From an archaeon (GTDB taxonomy: Archaea > Micrarchaeota > Micrarchaeia > CAILAH01): a DNA stretch of 46,515 nt. Positions within the stretch are counted from its first letter, which is position 1, and each line of letters begins with the position of its first letter. The position numbers were made by a program, and so were the translations under genes. Location: NCBI GenBank assembly GCA_024274875.1, contig JAJSAH010000015.1, forward strand, positions 1-46,515, given 5' to 3'. Shown here piece after piece: positions 1 through 9,067 of the stretch. The notes beneath the pieces are model-generated. The model did not search any database. It was not told where the DNA came from and saw nothing but the letters and a program-made list of their open reading frames with translations.

Positions 1-1773
1 AACATTTGCACCAGAATTATTGGTGGTAACATTGATTATGTAAGAATTTAAGGTGTTTGCATAATAAACAGCCGACTCAAAATCATGTATAACGCAGTTC
101 TGGACGGTTATGTTGCTCCGACCACTCGCATAAATGCCGTAATCATCTGAACGAATCCCTGTAAGCGTTGCGCCAAGACAATCTAAAACCACATCGTTGG
201 CTCCAATGTTTATGCACTGAGTTTTGAGTGTTGAAGAAATGTCGCCGGTGAAGCACACCTTATTGTACTGCGTATCAACAGCAACATTGCACTCGCCGCA
301 AGACGAGCAGTATGCATCGCAATCGGTGTCGTCTTTAACTGCATAACCTGAAAACGAGCTCACTTCAAACCTGTATATGTTTGATGAAATGCACTCTGCA
401 TCTGATGAACTGTAAACCGCGCCATTAGATATTATATCGCTGCTTGTTAATGGAAGACCGGATTTTTTGTATATGGTCAGCACACTTAAAGGTGCGCAGG
501 CTTGAACACTCAAAGTGATGTTCGCAGGCACATTTATTTGTTCAACGCCACCTATTGAAGGATCGAGCGATACGAAATCTGAACCAATCTTTAAATTGGG
601 ATTGTTGCTGAAATTGCCCATAAATGCATAAGTAAGGTTTAGGAATGAGTATTTAAGGCATGTTTTAAGGGATGAATCGTAGCACAAAGAAAGCGAAGTG
701 AAGTTGTTTTCGGGGTGGCCTGAAGCATCAGTGTTAAATGCAATGTATCTGGATGCGTTGTAAATAGTTGTGTTAGTGAATAAATTGCTCTCAGGGAATA
801 TGTTGGGCGTGGAGTTAGAGAATTGCAATGCCGGCGCCCAATCGTAACCGTAGCCGCTTGAATGCAATGTTAAATCTGTGAAATTGTTGTAATTTGATCC
901 GTCCTTCACTAATAATGAGTGAGTTGCAAAGTATGATATGCTTACATTATCAAATGTGGAAGAATTCGTGTTGTAAACATTCAACCCTATTGAACCTGCA
1001 TCTGTGCCCCCCTGTATTACTGCATCTTGGATACGCGTGTAATTTGCATTGCTCAAACTGATTCCGTTGCTGAATGAATTATGTATTCTGCAGTTGAGAA
1101 CAGTTGCATTAAGAACGTTTGAAAACTGCATTCCATCTGAACCTGAACCCGATATGTTTGAATCGGAAATCTCAATCAAATGTGAATCAGATATGCTTAT
1201 GCCAGCAGCCAATGTGTCGGTTAAATCTATGTTTGAGAAGGTTATGTTATACACATCGCTTGCTGATGCTCCTACACTGTTGTTGCGCCACGTCCCTTCA
1301 ACAATTGAATGGTTCTCAGTTGTGGTCCCGCCGCTGATATACGCTGCATATGTGTTGTTGTATGCAGTTATGTTCTGCGCTAAGGTGTTGTTAACATTAT
1401 AAAACATTACACCTGCGGAAACCCCCATGACTGCGCTTGTTTCCGTATAATTGCTTAACACGCAGTTTTTTACGGTAACATTCTTCAGCGAGCCGGGGCT
1501 GGTTCCTGCGAATACTCCAAAAGAATTGTTGTCCGAAAGCGAATAATTCCCGGTTATGTTGTTCCCTTGGCAATCAAAGATTACATCAGAACTTGATATG
1601 AAAATGCATGTTTCAAGAGCGAATGAATTAGAAGTGTTAACCCCGTAAAGCGGCCCGGATATGTAATAGTCGCCAGGGGAATCAATTGTCATACACTGAG
1701 TTATTTGAGTTTGCGCATAAGCAAGGGATAATGAGATAAGCACGATTAATGAAATAAACGTCTGCGCGCGCAT
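1..1773 (-). CDS. Secreted right-handed beta-helix (NosD/PbH1-like) surface protein, partial
   Basis: The frame stays open from ATG at 1773 to the left window edge (591 codons), so the C-terminus is missing. Residues 1-20 form a signal peptide (MRAQTFISLI followed by VLISLSLAYA). The rest is rich in Asn, Ser and Thr, with repeated short beta-strand units such as VKNC, DCQGNNITG and DCLGATLTG, typical of parallel beta-helix (PbH1/NosD) proteins. Around residues 477-494 a cysteine-rich linker (DCDAYCSSCGEC) separates two helical domains. There is no lipobox, so the protein is probably exported as an S-layer-like, adhesive or glycan-binding surface protein; the function is inferred. An AT-rich TATA-like stretch at 1795-1806 lies 27 bp upstream, fitting a leaderless transcript. 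The exact ligand cannot be told. Confidence 0.8.
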   Translation of the reverse strand, partial: MRAQTFISLIVLISLSLAYAQTQITQCMTIDSPGDYYISGPLYGVNTSNSFALETCIFISSSDVIFDCQGNNITGNYSLSDNNSFGVFAGTSPGSLKNVTVKNCVLSNYTETSAVMGVSAGVMFYNVNNTLAQNITAYNNTYAAYISGGTTTENHSIVEGTWRNNSVGASASDVYNITFSNIDLTDTLAAGISISDSHLIEISDSNISGSGSDGMQFSNVLNATVLNCRIHNSFSNGISLSNANYTRIQDAVIQGGTDAGSIGLNVYNTNSSTFDNVSISYFATHSLLVKDGSNYNNFTDLTLHSSGYGYDWAPALQFSNSTPNIFPESNLFTNTTIYNASRYIAFNTDASGHPENNFTSLSLCYDSSLKTCLKYSFLNLTYAFMGNFSNNPNLKIGSDFVSLDPSIGGVEQINVPANITLSVQACAPLSVLTIYKKSGLPLTSSDIISNGAVYSSSDAECISSNIYRFEVSSFSGYAVKDDTDCDAYCSSCGECNVAVDTQYNKVCFTGDISSTLKTQCINIGANDVVLDCLGATLTGIRSDDYGIYASGRSNITVQNCVIHDFESAVYYANTLNSYIINVTTNNSGANV

Positions 1774-1805
1774 ATACTATTATTTTATCTTAATCTTTTA
1801 AATAT

Positions 1806-2594
1806 TCATAACACTGCGGAATCAAGCGCGTGCCTGCATACGCAATCATCATACAGCAAACTGCGCATGGATGCGCTAATAAGTTTCTTTGCGTTCTCGG
1901 AATTGCTTTTCATCGTTTTAATAACTTCGTCAACAGATACTGCGCGCTCCTTCCATACATCATAATCAGTAACCATGCATATTGGCTGGTAGCAGATTTC
2001 CTTCTCTCGCGCAAGCTGCGCCTCCGGAACAAGAGTCATTCCAATAACATCTGCGCCGAACATCCTGTACATTTCCGATTCGGCCTTTGTGCTGAACCTT
2101 GGTCCCTGTATGCATATGTATGTTCCTGAATTATGATACGCCAAGCCTAACTCAGAAGCGGATTTTGAAAGAATGCTGCGAGTTGTTGCGCAGAACGGTT
2201 CAGCCATGCTTACATGCGCAACCTCGCCGCCTTCATAATAAGTATATGTGCGTTCGCGCGTGTTGTCTATAAACTGGTCTGGAAAAACAAAATCTCCCGG
2301 TTTTATGCGCTCTCTAAGCGAGCCGACTGCCATTGGTGCTAAAATTAGCTCGACACCCAACTGTTTGAGCGCGTATATATTTGCCCTATACGGAACTGCA
2401 TGCGGAGGATGAATATGCTTTTCACCATGGCGCGGGATGAACGCAATCTCAACTCCATCATGCCTGCCCAAAATTATGCTAGAAGAAGTGTTTCCATAAG
2501 GGGTGTGGAGTTTAACAGCGCGCGCATTCTCAAGCATCTGAACATCATACACTCCTGTGCCTCCGATTATTCCTACTTTTGCGCGAAGTTCCAT
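1806..2594 (-). CDS. mtnP: S-methyl-5'-thioadenosine phosphorylase
   Basis: This 262-residue cytosolic purine phosphorylase cleaves 5'-methylthioadenosine (the by-product of spermidine synthesis) to adenine and methylthioribose-1-phosphate. Visible family motifs are the phosphate-binding GGTGVY near residue 11, RHGEKH near 55, GPRFSTKAES near 165, GMTLVPEAQLARE near 185, and TDYD near 209. The aspartates of TDYD are the known discriminator for 6-amino purines, where guanosine/inosine-type enzymes have Asn, so MTA specificity is favoured. Length is normal for the family. It starts 53 bp from the divergent folC with a shared TATA box (2617-2624). The spermidine synthase that makes its substrate is in this window at 16188. 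Confidence 0.93.
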   Translation of the reverse strand: MELRAKVGIIGGTGVYDVQMLENARAVKLHTPYGNTSSSIILGRHDGVEIAFIPRHGEKHIHPPHAVPYRANIYALKQLGVELILAPMAVGSLRERIKPGDFVFPDQFIDNTRERTYTYYEGGEVAHVSMAEPFCATTRSILSKSASELGLAYHNSGTYICIQGPRFSTKAESEMYRMFGADVIGMTLVPEAQLAREKEICYQPICMVTDYDVWKERAVSVDEVIKTMKSNSENAKKLISASMRSLLYDDCVCRHALDSAVL

Positions 2595-2616
2595 ATTTTT
2601 TTATGCGCAAGAATAA

Positions 2617-2624
2617 TTTTATAT
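2617..2624. promoter_or_regulatory. Shared TATA box, mtnP/folC divergent promoter
   Basis: TTTTATAT is centred at 2620.5, exactly 26.5 bp from both start codons (2594 minus, 2647 plus). Archaeal TATA boxes sit about 25-27 bp upstream of transcription starts, so both mRNAs would be leaderless. Confidence 0.65.
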
Positions 2625-2646
2625 CATTGGGAGTATAAGTCTGCGC

Positions 2647-3768
2647 ATGAATGAAGAAATAATTAGGGAACTGTATGCAATGAAACGAGGCGGAAACCGC
2701 GAACGGTTTGCAGATGTTATGAGATTGCTCGGGGATCCGCAGGAAAATTTTTCGGCAATAAATATTGTGGGGACAAATGGAAAGGGTTCTGTTGCAAAAA
2801 TGGTGTATGATGCGTTGCTGCTCGACGGCAAAATAACAGGAATATTCACTTCTCCACATCTGCAGAATATTCGCGAGAGAATTGAATGCTGCGGAAAGCT
2901 GATTTCTGAAAAGGAGTTCGTGAGAAAATATTATGAAGTGAAGAATACGTGTGGAGAAATGGGATTTTTCGAGGTGATGACTGCTATAATGTACTTGCAT
3001 TTCTCCGATATGGATGTTGAGTATGGTGTGCTGGAAGCAGGGTTGGGCGGAAGGCTCGACCCAACAGGCATAGCTAAACAAGTTTGCGCTGCGATCACAT
3101 CAGTATCCATCGACCATGAAAACATGCTCGGCAAAAGCATTGATGAAATTGCAAGGGAGAAAGTTGCGATTGCGAAAAATGGCTGCAAGCTGTTTGCAGG
3201 GCATGGCATTAAAAAAAGGATGGTTGCTGAAAAAAATGCGATAATATGCCAAGAGTATGAAGGAGAAATTGGGATGGAAGGACCGTGGCAGAGAACAAAT
3301 GCCGGGGTTGCATTCGAAATGTGCAAGTGGCTTGGATTGAAAGAGAACACAGTTAAGAATGCAATAAAAAATGCAAAGCTTCATGGAAGGTTCGAGAGGT
3401 TGGGCAATGCAGTGCTTGATGTGGCGAAAAATGTTAGGGGTTGGAAAAATGTTGCAAAATATGTTGAATCGCTTAATGAATTTGACGGTGCAGAAGTATT
3501 GTTTGCGTGCAAAAGAGGAAAGGAGAGGAGGATATCAAAAGAATGCTTTCCAAAAAACTGCTGCATTACCTTAACAACATTTCCTATCGAAAGCCCGCCT
3601 TACAGCGCTGATCCTATAAAAATTGCAAATAAGATTGAAGGCGCGAAGATTGAAAATAATGCGTTGGAAGCGATGAAGAACGCGCTGCGCAATGGCAGGA
3701 AAATTATAGTGTACGGCTCATTCTACCTGGTTGGAGAAGCATCAAAAATGTTTTATCGCATTGAATAG
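2647..3768 (+). CDS. folC: FolC-type Mur ligase (folylpolyglutamate/dihydrofolate synthase family)
   Basis: This 373-residue ATP-dependent amide ligase of the Mur superfamily would add glutamate to a pterin or folate-like acceptor. The P-loop GTNGKGS lies near residue 41, followed by the FolC signature SPHLQNIRERI near 71; the substrate region LEAGLGGRLDPT lies near 128, and SVSIDHENMLG carries the metal/ATP histidine. LHGRFERL corresponds to the WPGRLE motif, and the C-terminal VYGSFYLVGE is diagnostic of FolC. It is shorter than bacterial FolC (about 420-430), with a trimmed C-terminal domain. Whether the acceptor is folate, methanopterin or F420-like cannot be told from sequence. Its 3' end overlaps the convergent HNH gene by 16 bp. 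Confidence 0.85.
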   Translation: MNEEIIRELYAMKRGGNRERFADVMRLLGDPQENFSAINIVGTNGKGSVAKMVYDALLLDGKITGIFTSPHLQNIRERIECCGKLISEKEFVRKYYEVKNTCGEMGFFEVMTAIMYLHFSDMDVEYGVLEAGLGGRLDPTGIAKQVCAAITSVSIDHENMLGKSIDEIAREKVAIAKNGCKLFAGHGIKKRMVAEKNAIICQEYEGEIGMEGPWQRTNAGVAFEMCKWLGLKENTVKNAIKNAKLHGRFERLGNAVLDVAKNVRGWKNVAKYVESLNEFDGAEVLFACKRGKERRISKECFPKNCCITLTTFPIESPPYSADPIKIANKIEGAKIENNALEAMKNALRNGRKIIVYGSFYLVGEASKMFYRIE

Positions 3769-4661
3769 AACGAATTAACCATATTCTTCATCAACAGGTT
3801 GAGGGTCTGAGTGAGCCCGTAATATACGCTCTCATCCCTGAAATACCTGATGAGCTGAAGGGTGTTAATCACATTGAATAATATTATTGCCGGATCGATT
3901 CCGATTGCTTTTGGGCATGGCATGCTATTCATGCCGCGCTCATACATTGAAATAATTATCTCAATGCCCTTGCTATTGTTATGGCAGGATTTGCAAATCG
4001 TAATGCTGTTCCGCGATGAGTCCGGGCCCCCATACCTTTTTGGAATTATATGGTGCGTGGTAAGGTTTGATTTTGAACCGCAAATCTTGCATCTTTGGGT
4101 GGTGTGGTTTCCGTTCTTTCTGCGGGATTTTGTGGTTTGCGGCTTCGCTGCCGATTTAAGCGAGATTAAATATGATATGCGTTTTGACATGTATTCAATG
4201 TTAGTGAAATATGCATTTTCATACTTTGATGAAACGCGGACATATAAAGAGTCGCGGAGATTCCTGGGAGAAAAAAGAAAAGGGTGAAATACGTTCGATG
4301 AAGTTATTATTATATCGCATCCTTCATATGTCTTATCTCTCATTATGGGCTTCTTGCGAGCGTCAGAAAGCAGGGAGAGTGATGCAAGCAGTTCTATGCC
4401 CCTGCGAGCGGGCCTGAGATTTCTGCCTACTGGATTGTCGATGACAGCATTTACAAACCCTTCTTCCATGAACACTTTTGAAGTTTTATCTATGCTTGAT
4501 TTCATTTTTCTGAAATCGGATGCGCGCAGTGTGCAATCAAGCTCATAAATAGATAATACTGGGCTGATAAGGCATCCTATATGCCTGCGAATCTGTTTTC
4601 TCTGGACATCATCGCAAAAAATGCTCTTCACTTTCATGCGTTTTTGAGATAGGAAAAGCAT
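3753..4661 (-). CDS. HNH endonuclease domain protein
   Basis: A 302-residue protein with a C-terminal-half HNH nuclease module: zinc-type CKICG near residue 190, then HHIIPKRYGG (catalytic His pair), then ITICKSCHN. The first 180 residues are basic, have no family I recognise, and may bind DNA or RNA; about 60 residues follow the nuclease. ATG at 4661 is chosen because it lies 28 bp from the shared TATA box; an alternative ATG at 4637 is possible. No integrase, intron or restriction gene is adjacent, so a homing, defence or housekeeping role is undecided. Its 3' end overlaps folC. Confidence 0.75.
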   Translation of the reverse strand: MLFLSQKRMKVKSIFCDDVQRKQIRRHIGCLISPVLSIYELDCTLRASDFRKMKSSIDKTSKVFMEEGFVNAVIDNPVGRNLRPARRGIELLASLSLLSDARKKPIMRDKTYEGCDIIITSSNVFHPFLFSPRNLRDSLYVRVSSKYENAYFTNIEYMSKRISYLISLKSAAKPQTTKSRRKNGNHTTQRCKICGSKSNLTTHHIIPKRYGGPDSSRNSITICKSCHNNSKGIEIIISMYERGMNSMPCPKAIGIDPAIILFNVINTLQLIRYFRDESVYYGLTQTLNLLMKNMVNSFYSMR

Positions 4662-4684
4662 TTAAACCCTTAGAAAATGCTCAC

Positions 4685-4694
4685 ATATATAATT
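4685..4694. promoter_or_regulatory. Shared TATA box, HNH/DUF2207 divergent promoter
   Basis: ATATATAATT lies 25.5 bp before ATG 4715 (plus) and 28.5 bp before ATG 4661 (minus). There is no SD at either start, so both transcripts are probably leaderless. Confidence 0.65.
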
Positions 4695-4714
4695 GTTGAG
4701 CGAGAAATTAGCAT

Positions 4715-6424
4715 ATGAAAATGAAACATCTAATATTATTTTTAGCGTTAATGATGTGTTTATCGTTCGCCAAAGTATACTATATTCCTTCTGCTGAAAT
4801 AAGTTATACTATCTCTGGAAATGGGCTTGTGCATGTGAAGGAAACTATTCACTACAATTTGATCTGCGAAGGAGATAAGTTTCGCGAATTATATATCGCA
4901 AAGCCTCCTGAATTGGAGATTATGAATCCATCAGGGAGCTGCACTGGGGATGACTGTTCATTTAGGGTAGATGAACCGGGCAAATCAGTCAGCGGAGACA
5001 GGGAATTGGTGCTCAGTTTAAGCAAGGGATGCGGTGAAGTTTCCGCAATATTTGAGTATGATGTGAAAGCCATAAAACTGTACAATGATACTGCGCAGTT
5101 CTACTATAAACTTTGGGGAGATGAATGGGAGAAGGCGACAAAACTTACTGTAAATATTATTATGCCTGGAAATGCTGCCGAGACAGAGCATTTTTTGCAT
5201 TACTCATATCCTGAGAAACCGGAAGTGATAATGCAGTCAAACAAGATTATTATTCGCACGGAGCAGCCTGCCGGGCAGATGCTTGAAATCAATCTGCTAA
5301 TGCCTCTTGCATGGTTCGAGGAAAGCGAATATTACTATTACGACCTGAAACATTCAAAAAAAGACATAATTGAAGCGGAAGAGTATGACAGAACCATCGG
5401 GAGAGTGCTGGATAAAATAATCCTGCTCGCATTTGCGCTGTATTTTATCGCGGCGCCTTTGTTGGTTGCGGCGTTTGCATACTTAAAATATGGAAGAGAG
5501 TATTCCGCAGAACAAATAGGATACTCGGGCATATACGAGCATGAACCGCCAAGCGCGCATAGGCCTGCAGAATGCATTTTCTTTGCAAGCGGAGATTATG
5601 AATATAAGGGTAAGGAACTTTCCAACGCAATCTCAGCGACCCTAATGTCTTTTGTAAATAGGGGAATAATGGATGTGGAAGAGAGAGGCAAGGATGTTGT
5701 GTTTAGAATTATTGGTGAAAACAAAGATTTGGCTGAATATGAGACAGACCTGCTCAACTACTTGAAATCAAAATTCCATGATGAAGAAATAAGCCTGAAA
5801 AGGTTTGAAAAGGAAGTGGCGCCAAAACGGGAGTTTTACACATTCACCAAAAAATGGGCAGAGAAAGTTGCAAAGGGGATAGGCACAAAAAAATACATGG
5901 ATGAAACGGGATATGGGCTGGCAAGCAAGTTTATGGGAGCGCATATATTATCGATATTTGTGTTGATGTTCTGCGCCGCTTCTGCATTTTCATTTGAGCA
6001 GTTTATATTGTTGATGGGCGGGCTGTTCATAGATATTGGAATAATGATTTCATTGTCCAAAAAAAGTGTGTATGCGCGATGGACAAAAGAGGGCAGACTG
6101 CTAAATCTGAAATGGAACAACTTCAAGAAATATTTGGCTGATTTCAGCGCGCTTGAAGAGCATCCGCCAGCAAGTGTTAAGCTGTGGGATGAATACATGA
6201 CATATGCAATCGCGCTCGATGTTGCGGAAAAAACGATAAAAGCAATGAAAAAAGTTGCACCGCAATTCATTCCAAAAACAAAAGTTGCCAGAGTTTACGG
6301 AAGCGGGTATGTTGCGTATGCGCTTGCATCAAGCGTAAGGCCTACTTACACTCCCTCTTCCGGATCCAGCAGCATGGGAGGATTTGGAGGAGGATTTGGA
6401 GGCGGAGGTGGAGGAGCGCGCTAA
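4715..6424 (+). CDS. DUF2207-family membrane protein
   Basis: A 569-residue protein with an N-terminal signal peptide (residues 1-19, ending LSFA), then an extracytoplasmic beta-rich DUF2207 domain (about 20-215). A transmembrane segment follows at about 233-258, then a cytoplasmic alpha/beta region, then two more segments at about 405-448. The C-terminus is a low-complexity Ser/Gly tail (GGFGGGFGGGGGGAR), a hallmark of DUF2207/YciQ-like proteins. The function of the family is unknown. The gene ends in a 4-bp mutual stop overlap with the convergent ankyrin gene. Naming is by family resemblance; confidence in the domain is good. Confidence 0.82.
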   Translation: MKMKHLILFLALMMCLSFAKVYYIPSAEISYTISGNGLVHVKETIHYNLICEGDKFRELYIAKPPELEIMNPSGSCTGDDCSFRVDEPGKSVSGDRELVLSLSKGCGEVSAIFEYDVKAIKLYNDTAQFYYKLWGDEWEKATKLTVNIIMPGNAAETEHFLHYSYPEKPEVIMQSNKIIIRTEQPAGQMLEINLLMPLAWFEESEYYYYDLKHSKKDIIEAEEYDRTIGRVLDKIILLAFALYFIAAPLLVAAFAYLKYGREYSAEQIGYSGIYEHEPPSAHRPAECIFFASGDYEYKGKELSNAISATLMSFVNRGIMDVEERGKDVVFRIIGENKDLAEYETDLLNYLKSKFHDEEISLKRFEKEVAPKREFYTFTKKWAEKVAKGIGTKKYMDETGYGLASKFMGAHILSIFVLMFCAASAFSFEQFILLMGGLFIDIGIMISLSKKSVYARWTKEGRLLNLKWNNFKKYLADFSALEEHPPASVKLWDEYMTYAIALDVAEKTIKAMKKVAPQFIPKTKVARVYGSGYVAYALASSVRPTYTPSSGSSSMGGFGGGFGGGGGGAR

Positions 6425-6999
6425 TCAAATCTTCCTGCCTTCCATATCTCCAATAAATGCAGTATTTCCATATTATTTGACTCTGCTGCAATATCACGGG
6501 ATGTTATGCCATTCTCACAGCATGCGTCCACATCTGCACCCAAGCTTATTAAAAATTCAACTATATCCACATGCTCGCTCCAAACTGCCCACATCAGCGC
6601 GGTTTCGCCGTGCTCGCTGCGCGCATTTACATCCGCGCCCATTTGGGTGAGAAGTTCAACTGATTTCATGCTTCCGTTCCGCGCAGCCCACATCAATGCA
6701 GTTCCAATCCCAAACTTGCCCTCCTCAATGTTCGCGCCTTTGGAAACCAAAAAATACACTGACTGAATGTCATCATTCATCGCTGAACGGATTAACGCAG
6801 TATATCCCCTCTCATCCTTTGCATCGATATCCGCACCAGAATACACCGCATTTGCAATGCCTTCAAAATCGCAGGACCTGGCGGCCTTCAGCAAGGATTT
6901 ATTCTTCGCGTCCTGCTGTTCTACTCTCAGCTTCTCCAAATCAAAAAGCTTTGCCTGCTTTGGTTTTGCAATAAAAACTGGCTTCTTATTCGCTTTCAT
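6421..6999 (-). CDS. Ankyrin-repeat protein 3 (last of three tandem genes)
   Basis: A 192-residue protein with about five ankyrin repeats (units such as GYTALIRSAMNDD, GTALMWAARNGS, GETALMWAVWSEH, each followed by a ...LL...GADV turn). There is no signal peptide and no catalytic domain, so it is a soluble protein-binding scaffold. ATG at 6999 is preferred over the GTG at 7008, because that GTG belongs to the SD (AAGGTG, 6 nt before the ATG). The start lies inside the 3' end of the preceding gene (14-bp overlap), so the three ankyrin genes are an operon. The partner is unknown. Confidence 0.85.
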   Translation of the reverse strand: MKANKKPVFIAKPKQAKLFDLEKLRVEQQDAKNKSLLKAARSCDFEGIANAVYSGADIDAKDERGYTALIRSAMNDDIQSVYFLVSKGANIEEGKFGIGTALMWAARNGSMKSVELLTQMGADVNARSEHGETALMWAVWSEHVDIVEFLISLGADVDACCENGITSRDIAAESNNMEILHLLEIWKAGRFD

Positions 7000-7747
7000 A
7001 TAAAACACCTTTTGCTTTATTATTGACTGATCCGATGCGCACCCTTATCTCGCGGGGCAACCGATCAATAATATCAGGATGCAGATTCGTATCCGCGCCT
7101 TCTTCCTTAAGAAGCAATGCCATATCATAATGCCCACTCAAACAAGCATGCATGAATGCAGTAAATCCATCAATATCTTTTGCGTCAATATCCGCATTAT
7201 ACTGTAGAATAACCCTGGCATTGTCTTTTCTCCCGTTCTTCGCGCAGTACATCAGCGGAGTTAGAGATAATTCATCTGATGCGTTCGCATCAGCGCCTGA
7301 TTCAAGAAGCAACTCAACTTCACGAGGGCCGGAAAATATGCATGCATAAAACAATTCCTTTTCTAACTTGTTTCTCTGTTTGTGCTTTGAAAGAAGCAGG
7401 CGCAAAAGAGATTCTTTCGCTGAACCTGGAAAAAGCAGTGTGTATGTGATTGCGCTTTTGTTATACTTGTCGCGAAGATGGATATCTGCGCCGCCCTCAA
7501 GCAACAACTCTGCAATCTTAATGTGCCCATTGCAGCAGGCAACCATTAAAGGAGTTCTTCCAGAAGCATCGCGAATGTTGGGGTCAAAACCTGTCTCCAA
7601 AAGCAGTTCTATGCCCTTGAAATTGCCTTCTGCCGCATAATCAAAGAAACGGTCTATCACATTTTTGTTGAATCTCTGTTTCGATTGAATGAATTTTTTT
7701 GCGGGCTTCTTATTTTTCTGGGAACCTTTTTTTAGAGAAGTTGCCAT
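6986..7747 (-). CDS. Ankyrin-repeat protein 2
   Basis: A 253-residue protein. A Lys-rich N-terminal tail (residues 1-28) is followed by six to seven ankyrin repeats (GRTPLMVACCNGH, LTPLMYCAKNGR, GFTAFMHACLSGH) interrupted by one degenerate unit around residues 100-130, and a short non-repeat tail. SD GGTG stands 5 nt before ATG 7747. The upstream gene's stop TGA is part of that SD (AGG TGA), giving translational coupling with a 4-bp gap. It is a cytosolic scaffold by family; no target can be named. Confidence 0.87.
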   Translation of the reverse strand: MATSLKKGSQKNKKPAKKFIQSKQRFNKNVIDRFFDYAAEGNFKGIELLLETGFDPNIRDASGRTPLMVACCNGHIKIAELLLEGGADIHLRDKYNKSAITYTLLFPGSAKESLLRLLLSKHKQRNKLEKELFYACIFSGPREVELLLESGADANASDELSLTPLMYCAKNGRKDNARVILQYNADIDAKDIDGFTAFMHACLSGHYDMALLLKEEGADTNLHPDIIDRLPREIRVRIGSVNNKAKGVLYESE

Positions 7748-7751
7748 AATA

Positions 7752-8633
7752 TCACCTTGTTTTATTCAAAAGCTTAAGAATCCTCTTTGCTCCTTTGGAC
7801 CTAAACGAAGATAATTGCATATAGGACTTTAGCGTATTTCCTGAACTGTCTTTAATATTAACATCCGCGCCTTTTTTAATGAGCAGTTCAGCCACATCAT
7901 AGTTCCTGTATAAATGCGCGTGCAGAAGAGCGGTTTTTCCAACATTATCAACAGCATTAATATCTGCTCCGCGCTTAATCAACAGTTCAACATTGCCAAG
8001 AGAGTTTCCCTTAGCTGCCTGCATAAGCAATGTTATGCCATCGGCACCAGCTAAATTTGCATCTACACCTTTGTCAAGGAATTGCTTAAGGATGCTGGAA
8101 TTGCTGAACCATGCGGCATACATCGCTGCCGCGTTTCCATTGTTATCCATAGCATGCACATTCGCTCCCTTCCCAATAAGCAGGTTTGCGAGAGAAAATA
8201 CATTGTTTATGCATGCGTGCATTAAGGGAGTTTTCCCATCACCATCAGCCAAATTTACATCTGCACCGTGCTCAATTAAGTGTTCCGCAATGTCAAAATG
8301 CCTGTTGTCAAGCGCGTAAGAGAGAGCTGTTCTCCCATGCGCATCAGAAATATGGGTAACCGCTCCCTTAGATATCAAAAATTTCACCATATCTAAATCT
8401 CCTCGCATGCTGGCAAACATAAGCGGAGATTGGCCTTCGGAATTAAGATAATTTGCGCTCGCGCCTTTTTTGATTAAGCGTTTTGCCTGCTTCAAATCTC
8501 CTATTTTCACAATTTCAAAAAGCTGCTTGCTTAAATTGATGCTTTTCTCTTCCATCGCATTCTCGTGCATCTTCTTAAATTCCTCACTCCTCCTGCGAAA
8601 AAGAGGAATGCGGCGAATAAACTTGAATGCCAT
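7752..8633 (-). CDS. Ankyrin-repeat protein 1 (first of three tandem genes)
   Basis: A 293-residue protein. A basic helical N-terminus (about residues 1-40, FRRRSEEFKKMHENAM) is followed by about seven regular ankyrin repeats such as GQSPLMFASMRGD, GRTALSYALDNRH, GKTPLMHACINN and GKTALLHAHLYRN. The frame is open to 8738, but that would overlap the DUF134 gene. ATG 8633 has a strong TATA (TATATATATA, 8651-8660) about 22 bp upstream, so a leaderless start there is preferred and makes this the head of the ankyrin operon. There is no signal peptide. Confidence 0.85.
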   Translation of the reverse strand: MAFKFIRRIPLFRRRSEEFKKMHENAMEEKSINLSKQLFEIVKIGDLKQAKRLIKKGASANYLNSEGQSPLMFASMRGDLDMVKFLISKGAVTHISDAHGRTALSYALDNRHFDIAEHLIEHGADVNLADGDGKTPLMHACINNVFSLANLLIGKGANVHAMDNNGNAAAMYAAWFSNSSILKQFLDKGVDANLAGADGITLLMQAAKGNSLGNVELLIKRGADINAVDNVGKTALLHAHLYRNYDVAELLIKKGADVNIKDSSGNTLKSYMQLSSFRSKGAKRILKLLNKTR

Positions 8634-8650
8634 ATCAAAGTTCAAATTTT

Positions 8651-8660
8651 TATATATATA
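8651..8660 (-). promoter_or_regulatory. TATA box of the ankyrin operon
   Basis: TATATATATA lies in the 34-bp gap between the end of the DUF134 gene (8668) and ATG 8633. Its placement supports initiation at or next to 8633 and separates the ankyrin operon from the metal-type operon upstream. Confidence 0.6.
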
Positions 8661-8667
8661 AACCTTT

Positions 8668-9063
8668 CTAAACATAGGGTGCGCTGCAGTTCGGGCAAAG
8701 TTTAGGCATGCCGAGCTTATCTGGGAATTTCCATTCATAACCGCATCTTTTGCATCTGTATGTTTTCAAGCGAGATCCGGGCATGCGCACTTCGCCGCCT
8801 TCTATTATTATTCGCTTGCCATTCACCAAAGCATCAGCTATTTTTGCACGCGCCTGAACAAGAATGCGGTGGAAGGTTGGCTGAGAGATGCGCATCTTCT
8901 CAGCGCAGGCGCTTTGGTCAAGACCTTCATAATCGCTCAATCGCACCGCCTCAAATTCCTCAAACGCAAGCTGAATCACAGGAGCATCAACGCTTGCAGG
9001 GGGGCCAAATGCCCTAATTTTCGGACAGTAAGATACGCGCCTCCATCTTCTCCTTGGGGGAAT
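8668..9063 (-). CDS. DUF134 family DNA-binding protein, probable ATT start codon
   Basis: A 131-residue protein by this call. The DUF134 N-terminus (RRRWRRV ... FGP) is encoded upstream of the first in-frame ATG/GTG (GTG 8979), so a start there would delete conserved sequence. The frame is open back to 9075 with no ATG, GTG or TTG. The only well-placed codon is ATT at 9063, 5 nt after SD GAGGTG, the same geometry as neighbouring genes. The middle holds the helix-turn-helix (EGLDQSACAEKMRISQPTFHR). The C-terminus is a zinc ribbon (CKRCGYEW, CPNCSAPYV). It is probably a transcription factor for its own operon. The NifX-like gene ends 4 bp upstream, with its TGA inside the SD. Confidence 0.8.
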   Translation of the reverse strand: MPPRRRWRRVSYCPKIRAFGPPASVDAPVIQLAFEEFEAVRLSDYEGLDQSACAEKMRISQPTFHRILVQARAKIADALVNGKRIIIEGGEVRMPGSRLKTYRCKRCGYEWKFPDKLGMPKLCPNCSAPYV

Positions 9064-9067
9064 AAAA

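Noticed and set aside
1049-1402. A 117-codon plus-strand open frame
   Set aside because: It runs antisense to the secreted beta-helix gene, has no promoter or SD, and its composition mirrors the real gene.
2931-3350. A long minus-strand frame inside folC
   Set aside because: Antisense shadow of a gene with clear FolC motifs; no start signal.
8634-8738. N-terminal extension of the first ankyrin protein
   Set aside because: It would overlap the DUF134 gene and bury the TATATATATA box; the added residues lack repeat or signal character.
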